DNA of 64,000 bases from Shewanella holmiensis. GTDB lineage: Bacteria > Pseudomonadota > Gammaproteobacteria > Enterobacterales > Shewanellaceae. The stretch spans positions 147,376 to 211,375 of the forward strand of contig NZ_JAMTCD010000005.1 in the NCBI RefSeq assembly GCF_025370255.1, read 5' to 3'. Both the position numbers and the translations under genes were made by a program. Below, one piece after another: positions 6,789 through 15,232 of the stretch. The first letter of the stretch is position 1. Each line of letters begins with the position of its first letter. The notes under the pieces were generated by a model, which did no database searches, had not been told where the DNA came from, and was given only the letters and a program-made list of their open reading frames with translations.

Positions 6789-8303
6789 TTAGTCACAACC
6801 GAAGCGCATTTTGTGAACTTTGATTTCATTGACCTTTACAATATTTGGAGAATTCACCAAATTCCATCCTTGGTAAGCCAAGATCTGATCACCCAGCGCC
6901 ATGCTATCTTTGACCTTAGCTGAGGTAGGTAACCATAGTTGCAAGACAAAAGTGGTAAACTCACGCTCCTCTCTACTCTGCTGTTCACTGCTTACATCAT
7001 CGCCTACCAGAGCTTCAGTTTGCTCACTTTTCTTCTCAACCTTTGCAAGCTTTATCGTTCGGGTTGAATGCATAAAATGTCCAGGCAACCACCCAACAAA
7101 ATTTGGAAATAGCTTATATTCACGAACGAATAATCTTAGAAATGGTGCAAACTCAGCAATTTTAAACATCAACTCATCCGTTAGAGCTTTGAGGGCAAAA
7201 TCAATCAAATGAGCAGTATCGTTATCATCGTTCGAATGTAGGCCTTTGGCTGAAATGACTAAACTTTCGGGCATGCACAAACCATATTCCAAGGCCGATC
7301 TGATAAACCGTTGTAGTGTTTCATTCTTCAAAATGTCTTGAGAAGTATCAAGCACCTTCTCATGCGATAACCCTAACAGCACCGTAGATACGCATAGATG
7401 GTGAATGTAAACGCGTAGTCTGAGATCAAGAAAACCTTCAGCCATTGCTAAATACGACTTGTCATCAAGAACACTAATTTGCAATGGAATCTGCTGCTGT
7501 TCCTTTTCTTGCTGCTGCTGTTTCTTTTCTTGCTGCTGTTCCTTTTCTTGCTGCTGCTGTTTCTTTTCTTGCTGCTGTTTCTTTTGTTGCTGGAACTTAC
7601 TTTTGAAGCTGATGACCTCCCTTAAAAAGTTAAATTCCTGCAAATGGTCTTGCTGTACAGGCACGCCAAAATTTACGCAATTTAAGGCTGCACTGCGGAG
7701 TTCGAGCTTATACATTGTGGGTAAAGCCACAAAAAAATCACTGCTTCTAACTTCTTGGGCTACTAAAGCGATAGCACCAGCTTTCACTAAAAATTTCCAA
7801 TTTTGTTCCAATTGCTTGTCCGATAAACCCGACCATTTTTTTAAGGTTTCAGTGGAATATCCAATGGCATAGCCAGCCTTATTAGCCAATAACACTAAGC
7901 ATGCCCATTGCAAGCGAATGCCTTGCCTAGGCAACTTCAGACTCGTACCAAACAGCACATATCTTAACTCTTCATGGAAGCCACAAGCCGCGAGTGTATC
8001 TTGGCTGCGGCGATACCCTTCAATGGTCAATTGAAAGTGGAAACGTGGGCGCGGCTTATCGGGTGAGGGGCTCACATCAAGGTTTGGGAATTTTGACATA
8101 TATCCTTCTTGCACTAAATAGTGCAAGCCAGCTGCGATGGTTCTCTTTGGCATTTTGAACAATTTACTTAAATCCTGTATGTCACCACCAATGAAAAGAC
8201 CGCCTTGTAAGGTGGACCATTGGAGCAGCAACAATCTAGTTTCAGGTGGTGCATCCGTCATTGATTCAAGTACGTTCACTATTAAATGTCCTTTATACTC
8301 CAT
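6789..8303 (-). CDS. Unrecognised 504-residue protein with predicted winged helices and a Q/E/K repeat
   Basis: No named family recognised. The first 180 residues contain two stretches that read as winged-helix domains: near 20-70 (DLSKLFKMPKRTIAAGLHYLVQEGY) and near 128-180 (STETLKKWSGLSDKQL, then FLVKAGAI). A highly charged segment around residues 238-272 is made only of Gln, Lys and Glu and includes two exact copies of QQQEKKQQQQEKE; it should form a coiled coil or flexible linker. The C-terminal 230 residues are mixed alpha/beta without a known motif. It is transcribed divergently from the transposase-derived gene at 8447, sharing a promoter region with a perfect palindrome. It may be a replication or regulatory protein. 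Confidence 0.7.
   Translation of the reverse strand: MEYKGHLIVNVLESMTDAPPETRLLLLQWSTLQGGLFIGGDIQDLSKLFKMPKRTIAAGLHYLVQEGYMSKFPNLDVSPSPDKPRPRFHFQLTIEGYRRSQDTLAACGFHEELRYVLFGTSLKLPRQGIRLQWACLVLLANKAGYAIGYSTETLKKWSGLSDKQLEQNWKFLVKAGAIALVAQEVRSSDFFVALPTMYKLELRSAALNCVNFGVPVQQDHLQEFNFLREVISFKSKFQQQKKQQQEKKQQQQEKEQQQEKKQQQQEKEQQQIPLQISVLDDKSYLAMAEGFLDLRLRVYIHHLCVSTVLLGLSHEKVLDTSQDILKNETLQRFIRSALEYGLCMPESLVISAKGLHSNDDNDTAHLIDFALKALTDELMFKIAEFAPFLRLFVREYKLFPNFVGWLPGHFMHSTRTIKLAKVEKKSEQTEALVGDDVSSEQQSREEREFTTFVLQLWLPTSAKVKDSMALGDQILAYQGWNLVNSPNIVKVNEIKVHKMRFGCD
7492..7569. repeat. 39-bp tandem duplication (two exact units) encoding the Q/E/K segment
   Basis: Positions 7492-7530 and 7531-7569 are identical 39-bp units, each coding 13 residues on the minus strand, followed by a partial third copy. 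CTG-rich triplets on the plus strand make slippage likely, but the unit is a multiple of three, so length changes keep the frame. Confidence 0.9.
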
Positions 8304-8378
8304 AAGTGTTTACCAATAATACACATTCCTGCTAAGAAAACCCTAGTATAATTGGTCATAAACGATTAATGTTGTTAC

Positions 8379-8392
8379 TTGTAACGTTACAA
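8379..8392. promoter_or_regulatory. Perfect palindrome in the divergent promoter region, candidate operator
   Basis: TTGTAACGTTACAA is a perfect 14-bp palindrome, with similar flanking half sites (TTAC and GTAA). It lies between the leftward 504-residue gene and the rightward transposase-derived gene, which itself has a ribbon-helix-helix-like segment. Autoregulation by either protein is plausible. Confidence 0.5.
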
Positions 8393-8446
8393 TGTAATGA
8401 CACAGAAATTTATAATATTTTTAAATATGCAGAAACGGAAAATTAG

Positions 8447-10363
8447 ATGACTCTAATGCACGGTGATGTAATAAAGCTTTTCAGTTTTCTGAATTCTGAG
8501 ACTCCAGACAGTATCAAATGGATCAGAGATTATCTGTATACGAAAGGGTTCTATATTCCATATAAATATCTCGACACCAATACCATCGTCCGTTCACTCG
8601 CAGATCAAATGGTACAGCGAGGCTACACATTAGAATCAACAACAGTCATTGCAAAAACGATGGGGGGGGCCTGGAGAACAAAAAAATGTAGAAAGAATTC
8701 GAAGGGTAAAGTCTCCTTCACTGTGACAATCGACAGTGCTACTTTTAATCAATTGGAAAAAATCAGTAAAAACAGTAAAAAATCTGAATTAATCTCGGAA
8801 ATGATACAGAAATGGGACCCGTCATTTATTAAGAATGAATTAGTCAAAACAAGTAGTAAGAAGCAAAAAACCAATAGAACAATAGAGGATAAAGACATTT
8901 TTTTTCCAAAAGATCTAGCTCCTCAAGAAAAGCAGGCCTCAATCAAGAAACAAGCCCAACAAAGCAGGGCCAAGCCAGCTGGTGAGAATGTCATTGACTT
9001 CGAACATGAAAAAAAATCGAGAGAGAAAGGTTTAAAAAATGACCATGGAATCAAAAATAAATTTTCTGCTTCAGACATTATCGACGGGCACGAAGATTTA
9101 GATCAGCAAGCCAAAGACAAAATAGAGGAAAGCACTCCTACAGATCACGAACACCTCACTGCTAACCCAACGGCTACAATAAATACAATTAGTCAAATAA
9201 ACAAAGAGTTGCTGTCAAACAAAACCAAGCAAGGTGAGTTAATAGAAACAGAAGTCTTAAATGAGCACAAAGACACTATTAAATGCGACAGAGCATTATC
9301 TCTGCCATCGATGAAGCAAAGTGAAACGACTCTTTCGGCTGAAGACCACAAGCTTATAGGCAATAGTGAGCAAAGTAACACGATTAAAAATTCGCCTGCA
9401 CATGACCGTGTCGCCCATCCAAACAACATAACTGATACCGCTACTGTCAAGGAACAAATCCCAATATCAAACAACATGCCTGAAGGGGAAGAACCTCATT
9501 CATCAGTCATTAAAGACCAACCCAGAGCTAACCGTAGTGTACCAATAGTTAAATCCGTTAATAAGGCAGGTACCGTTTACGCTATTTATAGCAAATTACC
9601 CCTTGAGATCAAAAATAGACGAAAACGCGAATTAAACTCAATATATCCAGTGATTTGGGTCATTCAAAATCATCATGAAACACAAGAAAAAAATCTCATT
9701 GTGAGTACAGTTTGCGCGCTAAATGAGGCTGGTAGCATTGAATTAGTAGATTTATATCTATCTGATAATATTGAAAATAATCATAGTTTGGCACACATAC
9801 TGAACGACTTTAAAAAACGTGGAGTTAAAGAGATCCTAACTATCTGTTCAGATACTAGCCATAAGGATTCTATAGCTGCGCTGAAAACCCTATATCCACA
9901 AACAGAGCTACAACTATGTATCTTAGGAAAAATTAGAAACTCGACTGAATCGGTACTAATCGAAGACCAAAAAAACTTTAATGATGATTTACAAAAAATC
10001 CAGATGGCACAGAGCATAACTGAAGCAGAATTAGTGTTATCTGAAGTTGGGGTTATTTGGGGAGACAAATATCCCGATGTGATAAATTCTTGGTACAAAG
10101 AATGGGAATATTTTGCTAAATACTTCACGTATCCTGTAGCTATACGTGAAACTATTTACACAATGAATGCAGTTGCACTAATGAAAAAACTCATCAAAAA
10201 TACGAGTGAGTTTAACAAAAATGAGTCCGCACAAAGCTTAACCACTCGACTTTACGAAAACATATTTACCGAGATAGAACGCTGGGGGGCTCCATTTGTA
10301 ATGTTGGACTACTTTAAGCCACTTTTGCACCATCACTTCGAAGAGCGCCTAAAGAGCAACTAA
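8447..10363 (+). CDS. IS256-transposase-derived protein, probably catalytically dead, fused to an RHH-like N-terminus
   Basis: A 638-residue protein in three parts. Residues 88-123 (KVSFTVTID, then two helices) look like a ribbon-helix-helix DNA-binding unit. Residues 130-370 are polar, low complexity and probably disordered. Residues 390-638 follow the IS256/mutator transposase catalytic region: RGVKEIL, SDTSHKDSI, YPQTELQLCI, RNS, a WGDKYPDVINSW segment, FTYPVAIRETIYTMNA and the terminal helix region. Of the DDE triad only Asp469 remains; the first Asp position is Ile406 and the Glu of the NAIE motif is Ala577. No terminal inverted repeats are evident, so this looks like a domesticated protein rather than an IS. 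Local base composition is AT-rich, suggesting transfer. Confidence 0.75.
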   Translation: MTLMHGDVIKLFSFLNSETPDSIKWIRDYLYTKGFYIPYKYLDTNTIVRSLADQMVQRGYTLESTTVIAKTMGGAWRTKKCRKNSKGKVSFTVTIDSATFNQLEKISKNSKKSELISEMIQKWDPSFIKNELVKTSSKKQKTNRTIEDKDIFFPKDLAPQEKQASIKKQAQQSRAKPAGENVIDFEHEKKSREKGLKNDHGIKNKFSASDIIDGHEDLDQQAKDKIEESTPTDHEHLTANPTATINTISQINKELLSNKTKQGELIETEVLNEHKDTIKCDRALSLPSMKQSETTLSAEDHKLIGNSEQSNTIKNSPAHDRVAHPNNITDTATVKEQIPISNNMPEGEEPHSSVIKDQPRANRSVPIVKSVNKAGTVYAIYSKLPLEIKNRRKRELNSIYPVIWVIQNHHETQEKNLIVSTVCALNEAGSIELVDLYLSDNIENNHSLAHILNDFKKRGVKEILTICSDTSHKDSIAALKTLYPQTELQLCILGKIRNSTESVLIEDQKNFNDDLQKIQMAQSITEAELVLSEVGVIWGDKYPDVINSWYKEWEYFAKYFTYPVAIRETIYTMNAVALMKKLIKNTSEFNKNESAQSLTTRLYENIFTEIERWGAPFVMLDYFKPLLHHHFEERLKSN

Positions 10364-10563
10364 AAGGCCTTACCTGAACAAACTGACACATTCTGTTGAA
10401 GTGTCCTCTATAGAATTCCAACTGGTGGGTATATCGGTGGGTATCAATGCGAATTACCACAAAGTAAAATATGTTAGCTATTGTTAAATAATAATTTTAT
10501 TACAAATGAAAATATTCAGATCCAGAACGTGGAATAAGATTTGAGTTTTAAAACAATAAATAC
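10364..10563. other. Junction region between island and core, with GGTGGGTAT repeats
   Basis: No gene seen. GGTGGGTAT occurs at 10424-10432 and 10436-10444, 12 bp apart; such tandem GTGGGTAT motifs remind me of arm-type sites next to integrases of P4-like islands. GACAC and GTGTC at 10385-10405 form a short inverted repeat. Taken together they may mark an island end, present or past, downstream of rpoH. Confidence 0.35.
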
Positions 10564-10590
10564 AAAAAAACCTGCCGTGGCAGGTTTTTT
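10564..10590 (-). terminator. Rho-independent terminator of rpoH (bidirectional)
   Basis: CCTGCC/GGCAGG stem flanked by an A-run on one side and a T-run on the other, 18 bp after the rpoH stop. It can end transcription from both strands and so insulates rpoH from the island. Confidence 0.9.
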
Positions 10591-10607
10591 GTTGAACATT
10601 ATAAATG

Positions 10608-11468
10608 TTAGATATCCATGCAGCTTTTAAGCTTATTCATGGCATTTTTTTCTAACTGTCTAATGCGCTCTGCTGAAACCTGGTAAGTATCGGCAAGCTC
10701 TTGTAGCGTCACTTTATCATCGTCTAACCAACGCGAGCGCAAAATGTGCTGGCTGCGTTCATCTAAGGTTTTAATGGCTGATAATAATCGATTCTGTGAA
10801 TCCGACTCCCAGTTGTCATCTTCAATGTTTTGAGCGACGTCTGATGAATGATCTTCCAAATACAAAGCTGGGGCAAAATCGGTTGCGTCATCATCACTGT
10901 CATTGGTTAAATCAAATGCAGGATCTTGAGCCGCCATGCGTGACTCCATTTCGGTCACATCGGACTTAGACACACCTAAGTTTTCAGCTACCATTGCTAC
11001 TTCTTCTTCGCTAAACCAGCCTAAACGATTTTTAGATTTACGAATATTAAAGAATAGTTTTCTTTGCGCTTTGGTAGTGGCGACTTTCACGATACGCCAG
11101 TTTTTTAAGACATATTCATGAATTTCAGCTTTAATCCAATGAACAGCAAATGACACAAGACGAACGCCAACATCGGGATCAAAACGTTTTACCGCTTTCA
11201 TCAAACCAACATTGCCTTCTTGAATTAAATCCGCTTGTGGTAGCCCATAACCTGAATAGCCTTTGGCTATGTGAGCTACAAAGCGTAAATGCGACATAAT
11301 AAGTTGTTTAGCCGCTTGAAGATCGCCGGTTTCTTGTAAACGCTTGGCAAGATCAAACTCAGTCTTAGCATCTAACATTTCAATTTTAGATACTGACCGA
11401 ATATAAGCTTCTATGCTGCCACTGCTTTGTGGTAACGCTAGCGCCATTGATTGCGTTTGATAAGTCAT
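10608..11468 (-). CDS. rpoH: RNA polymerase heat-shock sigma factor RpoH (sigma-32)
   Basis: A 286-residue group 3 sigma factor directing transcription of heat-shock genes. Region 2 is clear ([38 protein letters not shown]), followed by the RpoH box [14 protein letters not shown] that distinguishes RpoH from RpoS and RpoD. Region 4 helix-turn-helix lies at the C-terminus ([28 protein letters not shown]). Length equals the family norm. The gene follows ftsYEX in the same orientation, as in E. coli, but the 278-bp gap after ftsX leaves room for its own promoters and for the leader whose structure controls RpoH translation in enterobacteria. Confidence 0.97.
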   Translation of the reverse strand: MTYQTQSMALALPQSSGSIEAYIRSVSKIEMLDAKTEFDLAKRLQETGDLQAAKQLIMSHLRFVAHIAKGYSGYGLPQADLIQEGNVGLMKAVKRFDPDVGVRLVSFAVHWIKAEIHEYVLKNWRIVKVATTKAQRKLFFNIRKSKNRLGWFSEEEVAMVAENLGVSKSDVTEMESRMAAQDPAFDLTNDSDDDATDFAPALYLEDHSSDVAQNIEDDNWESDSQNRLLSAIKTLDERSQHILRSRWLDDDKVTLQELADTYQVSAERIRQLEKNAMNKLKSCMDI

Positions 11469-11746
11469 TCGCTCTCCTACTACTTATTCTTTGGATAAAA
11501 CATGCTATAAAATCTTGTAATTCAATGAAATAAGTTAAAAAACTTACAAGATACTAGCTAATGAACCTATGGTATCTAAGACATCTTATGTCAAAAATAG
11601 TTCATTCGAGACGTTATTTAACCCGTTAATGCAGTACTTTGCAAGTAAACAAAGTTTCATATGCTTATTATAGCCCGATTAACGCTATCGGTTATTCCTA
11701 TTGAGATATCTAAACGTTTGAGTTTGTTCAAAACACATTTAGCATG

Positions 11747-12712
11747 TTATGAAGGCTCGATTTTACGCAAGTGTTGACGTACAGACAGATACGACCCTAA
11801 CCAGCCTAAAAATGACGCGAGTAAGACGAGCTGCCCCAACTCTGCAAAGGTCAACGACTCTAAACTTAGCTGGCTGCCATATAAACCCATCAAATCAGCC
11901 AACGCGCCATCTAAATACCACACAAGTAAATTGATAATCAGCCAAGCCAATAAACCGCCGATAACGCCATACCAAATACCAGTATAAAGAAAAGGTCGTT
12001 GAATGAAGGCTTCGGTCGCCCCCACTAATTTCATGATTTCAATTTCTGTTCTACGATTCATAATAGCCAAGCGAATCGTATTACCAATGACCAAGACCAC
12101 GGCTAGAACCAATAAAGCCGCGATGGCTAGGACAGTTTTTTCTAGCAAGCGAACCAGCGCCTGTAAACGCTCAAGCCATTCTATGTCTAAACGACCAAAG
12201 CTCACTTCAGGTTCGCGTTCCAATTTACGAAGGAGCTCACGTGCACCTGTGGGACTTGAATACTTTAACGAGGGGGTCACGCTGACGACTGCTGGCAGCG
12301 GGTTTTCATCTAAATAAGATAATGCTTCACCAAATCCTGATAAGCGCTGAAACTCTTCCAGTGCTTGTTCTCGACTAATGTAATCAACTGAGGCGACTTC
12401 ACGGAATGATTTTATCCGTGAAATTAAACTTTGAATCGACTGCTCGCTTCGTCCTTCATTAATGAATAACGATATTTCGGCAGCACTGTTCCAAGATTGA
12501 GTGATATTTTCAGCATTTTTAACCAGCACTTGTAGTGCAGCAGGTAAGCTTAAGCTTACCCCTAACACAGCCATGGTCATAATCGATGAGACTGGGTTGC
12601 GCCATAATTCACCAATACTAGACATACCTTGCTGCACGTGGCGAATAAAAAACATCACAATTCGACCTGAAATTGGCAGCTTACTTTGGGTTATATCATT
12701 TTGCTTGGCCAT
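11747..12712 (-). CDS. ftsX: Cell division protein FtsX
   Basis: A 321-residue inner-membrane protein with one early membrane segment (SIMTMAVLGVSLSLPAALQVL), a periplasmic domain of about 110 residues, and three C-terminal membrane segments (VLAIAALLVLAVVLVIGNTI and two more). FtsX forms the ABC-like complex with FtsE that activates septal peptidoglycan amidases through EnvC. The conserved MNRRTEIEIMKLVGAT stretch after the second membrane segment is present. Its start overlaps the ftsE stop by 1 bp, so the pair is translationally coupled. Confidence 0.96.
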   Translation of the reverse strand: MAKQNDITQSKLPISGRIVMFFIRHVQQGMSSIGELWRNPVSSIMTMAVLGVSLSLPAALQVLVKNAENITQSWNSAAEISLFINEGRSEQSIQSLISRIKSFREVASVDYISREQALEEFQRLSGFGEALSYLDENPLPAVVSVTPSLKYSSPTGARELLRKLEREPEVSFGRLDIEWLERLQALVRLLEKTVLAIAALLVLAVVLVIGNTIRLAIMNRRTEIEIMKLVGATEAFIQRPFLYTGIWYGVIGGLLAWLIINLLVWYLDGALADLMGLYGSQLSLESLTFAELGQLVLLASFLGWLGSYLSVRQHLRKIEPS

Positions 12713-13398
12713 TAAGCACCACCCACTCGACTCGTGTGCTGCTCACCACCAATCATTTGTCCTTGTTTTAACGTAAATGTGCGGTATTTCATCCGTGCGA
12801 TTAAGCCTAGGTCATGGGTGGCGATTAGTACACTGGTACCCGCATCGTGAAAAGTTTCGAATAACCGTAAAATATCCATAGAAAGTTTAGGGTCCAAGTT
12901 ACCCGTCGGTTCATCCGCTAGCAAAATAGGCGGCTTATTCACAATCGCTCTGGCAATACCCACACGTTGCTGCTCACCACCGGACAACATTATAGGATTA
13001 TGGCGCTCTTTGCCGTATAGCCCGACCATATCTAAAGCACCAGCAACCCTTTTTTTAATTTCACCATGGGAGAAACCTTCAATAACTAGAGGTAACGCCA
13101 CATTATCAAATACGGTTTTTTCCAGTAACAAATGATGGTTTTGGAAAATCATTCCAATATTACGGCGTAAATAAGGGACATGTTTAGGACTAACATTGGC
13201 GATATCATGCCCGTTGATTGATACTCTGCCTGCGGATGCTCGCTCAATAACAGTGATCAACTTAAGCAGCGTACTTTTACCTGCGCCTGAATGACCGGTT
13301 AAAAAAGCCATCTCACCTTGTCGTAGGTGAAAATTAACATCCAGCAAGGCTTTTTGCCCGCCTGGATAGACTTTACTTACCTGCTCAAATTGGATCAT
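12712..13398 (-). CDS. ftsE: Cell division ATP-binding protein FtsE
   Basis: A 228-residue ABC ATPase. Walker A (GHSGAGKST), Q-loop, signature LSGGEQQR, Walker B ILLADEPTGNLD and the switch His (IATHD) are all present. It partners FtsX at the division site. It starts 3 bp after the ftsY stop and overlaps ftsX by 1 bp, the conserved ftsYEX operon of gammaproteobacteria. Nothing unusual is seen. Confidence 0.97.
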   Translation of the reverse strand: MIQFEQVSKVYPGGQKALLDVNFHLRQGEMAFLTGHSGAGKSTLLKLITVIERASAGRVSINGHDIANVSPKHVPYLRRNIGMIFQNHHLLLEKTVFDNVALPLVIEGFSHGEIKKRVAGALDMVGLYGKERHNPIMLSGGEQQRVGIARAIVNKPPILLADEPTGNLDPKLSMDILRLFETFHDAGTSVLIATHDLGLIARMKYRTFTLKQGQMIGGEQHTSRVGGA

Positions 13399-13401
13399 GT
13401 G

Positions 13402-15054
13402 TTATTTTTCTGCCTTTTCTTGACTAAATAATGCCTCGATAAAATCATTGGCATTAAAAGTACGTAAATCATCAATTTGTTCGCCAACACCAATATGACG
13501 AATTGGAATATTAAATTTATCTGCAATCGCGAAAATAATACCGCCTTTAGCAGTACCATCAAGCTTACTTAATGTTATGCCGGTTACACCAACCGCTTCC
13601 TGGAAAAGTTGCGCTTGGCTAATGGCATTTTGGCCGGTGCTGGCATCAAGGGTGAGCATGACTTCATGTGGTGTATTAATGTCGAGTTTTTTCATCACTC
13701 GAACCACTTTCTTCAACTCTTCCATTAAATGGCCTTTGTTCTGTAAGCGCCCCGCGGTATCGGCGATTAATACATCAACCTTACGCGCTTTAGCGGCTTG
13801 CAAAGCATCAAAAAGCACCGATGCGCTATCTGCACCAGTATGCTGAGCCACTACGGGAATATTATTTCGTTGCCCCCACACTTGTAACTGCTCAACTGCT
13901 GCAGCACGGAAAGTATCACCCGCGGCTAACATGACAGATCTACCTTGATTTTGGTACTGTTTTGCTAATTTTCCTATGGTGGTGGTTTTACCAACACCAT
14001 TAACGCCCACCATTAATATTACAAAAGGGCCATCGGCATTATCTGGGACCAAGGGGATAGCTACAGGCTCTAACATCTTGTGCATTTCATCGCGCATAAG
14101 CTCATAAAGTGCTTCAGCATTTTTCAGCTGTTTGCGTGATGCTTGTTCCGTTAGGCTATTAATTAATTTAGTCGTGGTTTCAACACCTACGTCAGCGATT
14201 AACAATTGTTCTTCAAGCTCTTCAAATAAGTCATCATCGATTTTCTTGCCACGGAATAATCCGATAAAGCCTGAACCAATGTTTTCGCTTGTACGCATTA
14301 AACCGCGCTTTAAACGAGCGAACATGCCTTCTTTTTTCGGCTTTTCCTGCGGCTCAGGTTCAATCTGACTAACCACGCCTTGAGCGTTATCTTCTGCGGC
14401 TTGCGCTTCTGCAGCAATACGGGCAGCTTCCGCGACCTGTGCCTCTGCTGCAACACGAGCAGCTTCCGCGGCCTGTGCCTCAGCAGCAATACGAGCATCT
14501 TCTGCGGTTTGTGCCTCAGCAGCAATACGAGCATCTTCTGCGGCTTGCGCCTCAGCAGCAATACGGGCATCTTCTGCAGCCTGTGCCTCAGCAGCAATAC
14601 GGGCATCTTCTGCAGCCTGTGCCTCAGCAGCAATACGAGCAGCTTCTGCGGCTTGTGCTTCAGCAGCAATACGGGCAGCTTCCGCGGCTTGTGCCTCTGC
14701 TGCAATACGAGCATCTTCTGCGGCTTGCGCCTCTGCAGCAATACGAGCAGCTTCTGCGGCCTGTGCCTCTGCAGCAATACGAGCAGCTTCTGCGGCCTGT
14801 GCCTCAGCAGCAATACGCGTATCTTCTGCGGCCTGTGCCTCAGCAGCAATACGCGTATCTTCTGCGGCTTGCGCCTCTGCAGCAATACGGGCATCTTCTG
14901 CAGCCTGTGCCTCAGCAGCAATACGGGCATCTTCTGCACTCGTATCAGATGGCGCCTCATGGGTTACATCTTGAGTTGTTTCTTTCGAAACCTGTTCAAC
15001 TTCTTGCTCACTCTTATCTTTACGGAACCAAGAGAAAAAACCTTTCTTTGCCAT
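13402..15054 (-). CDS. ftsY: Signal recognition particle receptor FtsY with expanded N-terminal repeat domain
   Basis: A 550-residue SRP receptor GTPase that docks ribosome-SRP complexes at the membrane. The C-terminal 300 residues form the NG domain: P-loop GVNGVGKTTT, AAGDTFRAAA, DTAGR and TLSKLDGTAKGG. The N-terminus begins with the amphipathic MAKKGFFSWFRK, which resembles a membrane-targeting helix, then runs into fifteen tandem copies of a 12-residue unit like AEDARIAAEAQA (residues 40-219). E. coli FtsY also has an acidic, low-complexity A domain, but not as a regular repeat like this. The repeat likely forms a long charged helix; copy number is expected to vary between strains. Confidence 0.96.
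   Translation of the reverse strand: MAKKGFFSWFRKDKSEQEVEQVSKETTQDVTHEAPSDTSAEDARIAAEAQAAEDARIAAEAQAAEDTRIAAEAQAAEDTRIAAEAQAAEAARIAAEAQAAEAARIAAEAQAAEDARIAAEAQAAEAARIAAEAQAAEAARIAAEAQAAEDARIAAEAQAAEDARIAAEAQAAEDARIAAEAQTAEDARIAAEAQAAEAARVAAEAQVAEAARIAAEAQAAEDNAQGVVSQIEPEPQEKPKKEGMFARLKRGLMRTSENIGSGFIGLFRGKKIDDDLFEELEEQLLIADVGVETTTKLINSLTEQASRKQLKNAEALYELMRDEMHKMLEPVAIPLVPDNADGPFVILMVGVNGVGKTTTIGKLAKQYQNQGRSVMLAAGDTFRAAAVEQLQVWGQRNNIPVVAQHTGADSASVLFDALQAAKARKVDVLIADTAGRLQNKGHLMEELKKVVRVMKKLDINTPHEVMLTLDASTGQNAISQAQLFQEAVGVTGITLSKLDGTAKGGIIFAIADKFNIPIRHIGVGEQIDDLRTFNANDFIEALFSQEKAEK
14398..14937. repeat. Fifteen 36-bp tandem repeats inside ftsY
   Basis: 540 bp of 36-bp units, each coding AE(D/A)(A/T)R(I/V)AAEAQ(A/T/V) on the minus strand, plus a short partial copy. 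Silent differences between units show that they are not all recent duplicates. Because the unit is a multiple of 3, several frames on both strands stay open; those long ORFs are artefacts. Confidence 0.95.
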
Positions 15055-15232
15055 GTTTGCTACCAGTGCTAAATATAAAATAGGATCAATAACAGCTAAT
15101 TTTGCTCGCCAATATAAGGTATTGGAGAATACTCAGTAATTTTGCTGAGTTTAATATAAAATATCAGCTGTTTAAGGTGAGCATAGTCTACCACTTTCTT
15201 TTTCTTTGTTCAGGCAAAATCACGAGGAACAC

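Noticed and set aside
7459..7872. Cys/Phe-rich plus-strand ORF
   Set aside because: It is the antisense of the Q/E/K repeat in the 504-residue gene; composition is produced by the repeat.
8447..10363. Complete insertion sequence of the IS256 family
   Set aside because: No terminal inverted repeats or target duplication are seen, the protein has a foreign N-terminus, and two catalytic residues are missing.
14310..15083. Long ORFs on both strands across the ftsY repeat region
   Set aside because: The 36-bp repeat is a multiple of three, so any open frame stays open; the products are low-complexity shadows without ribosome sites.
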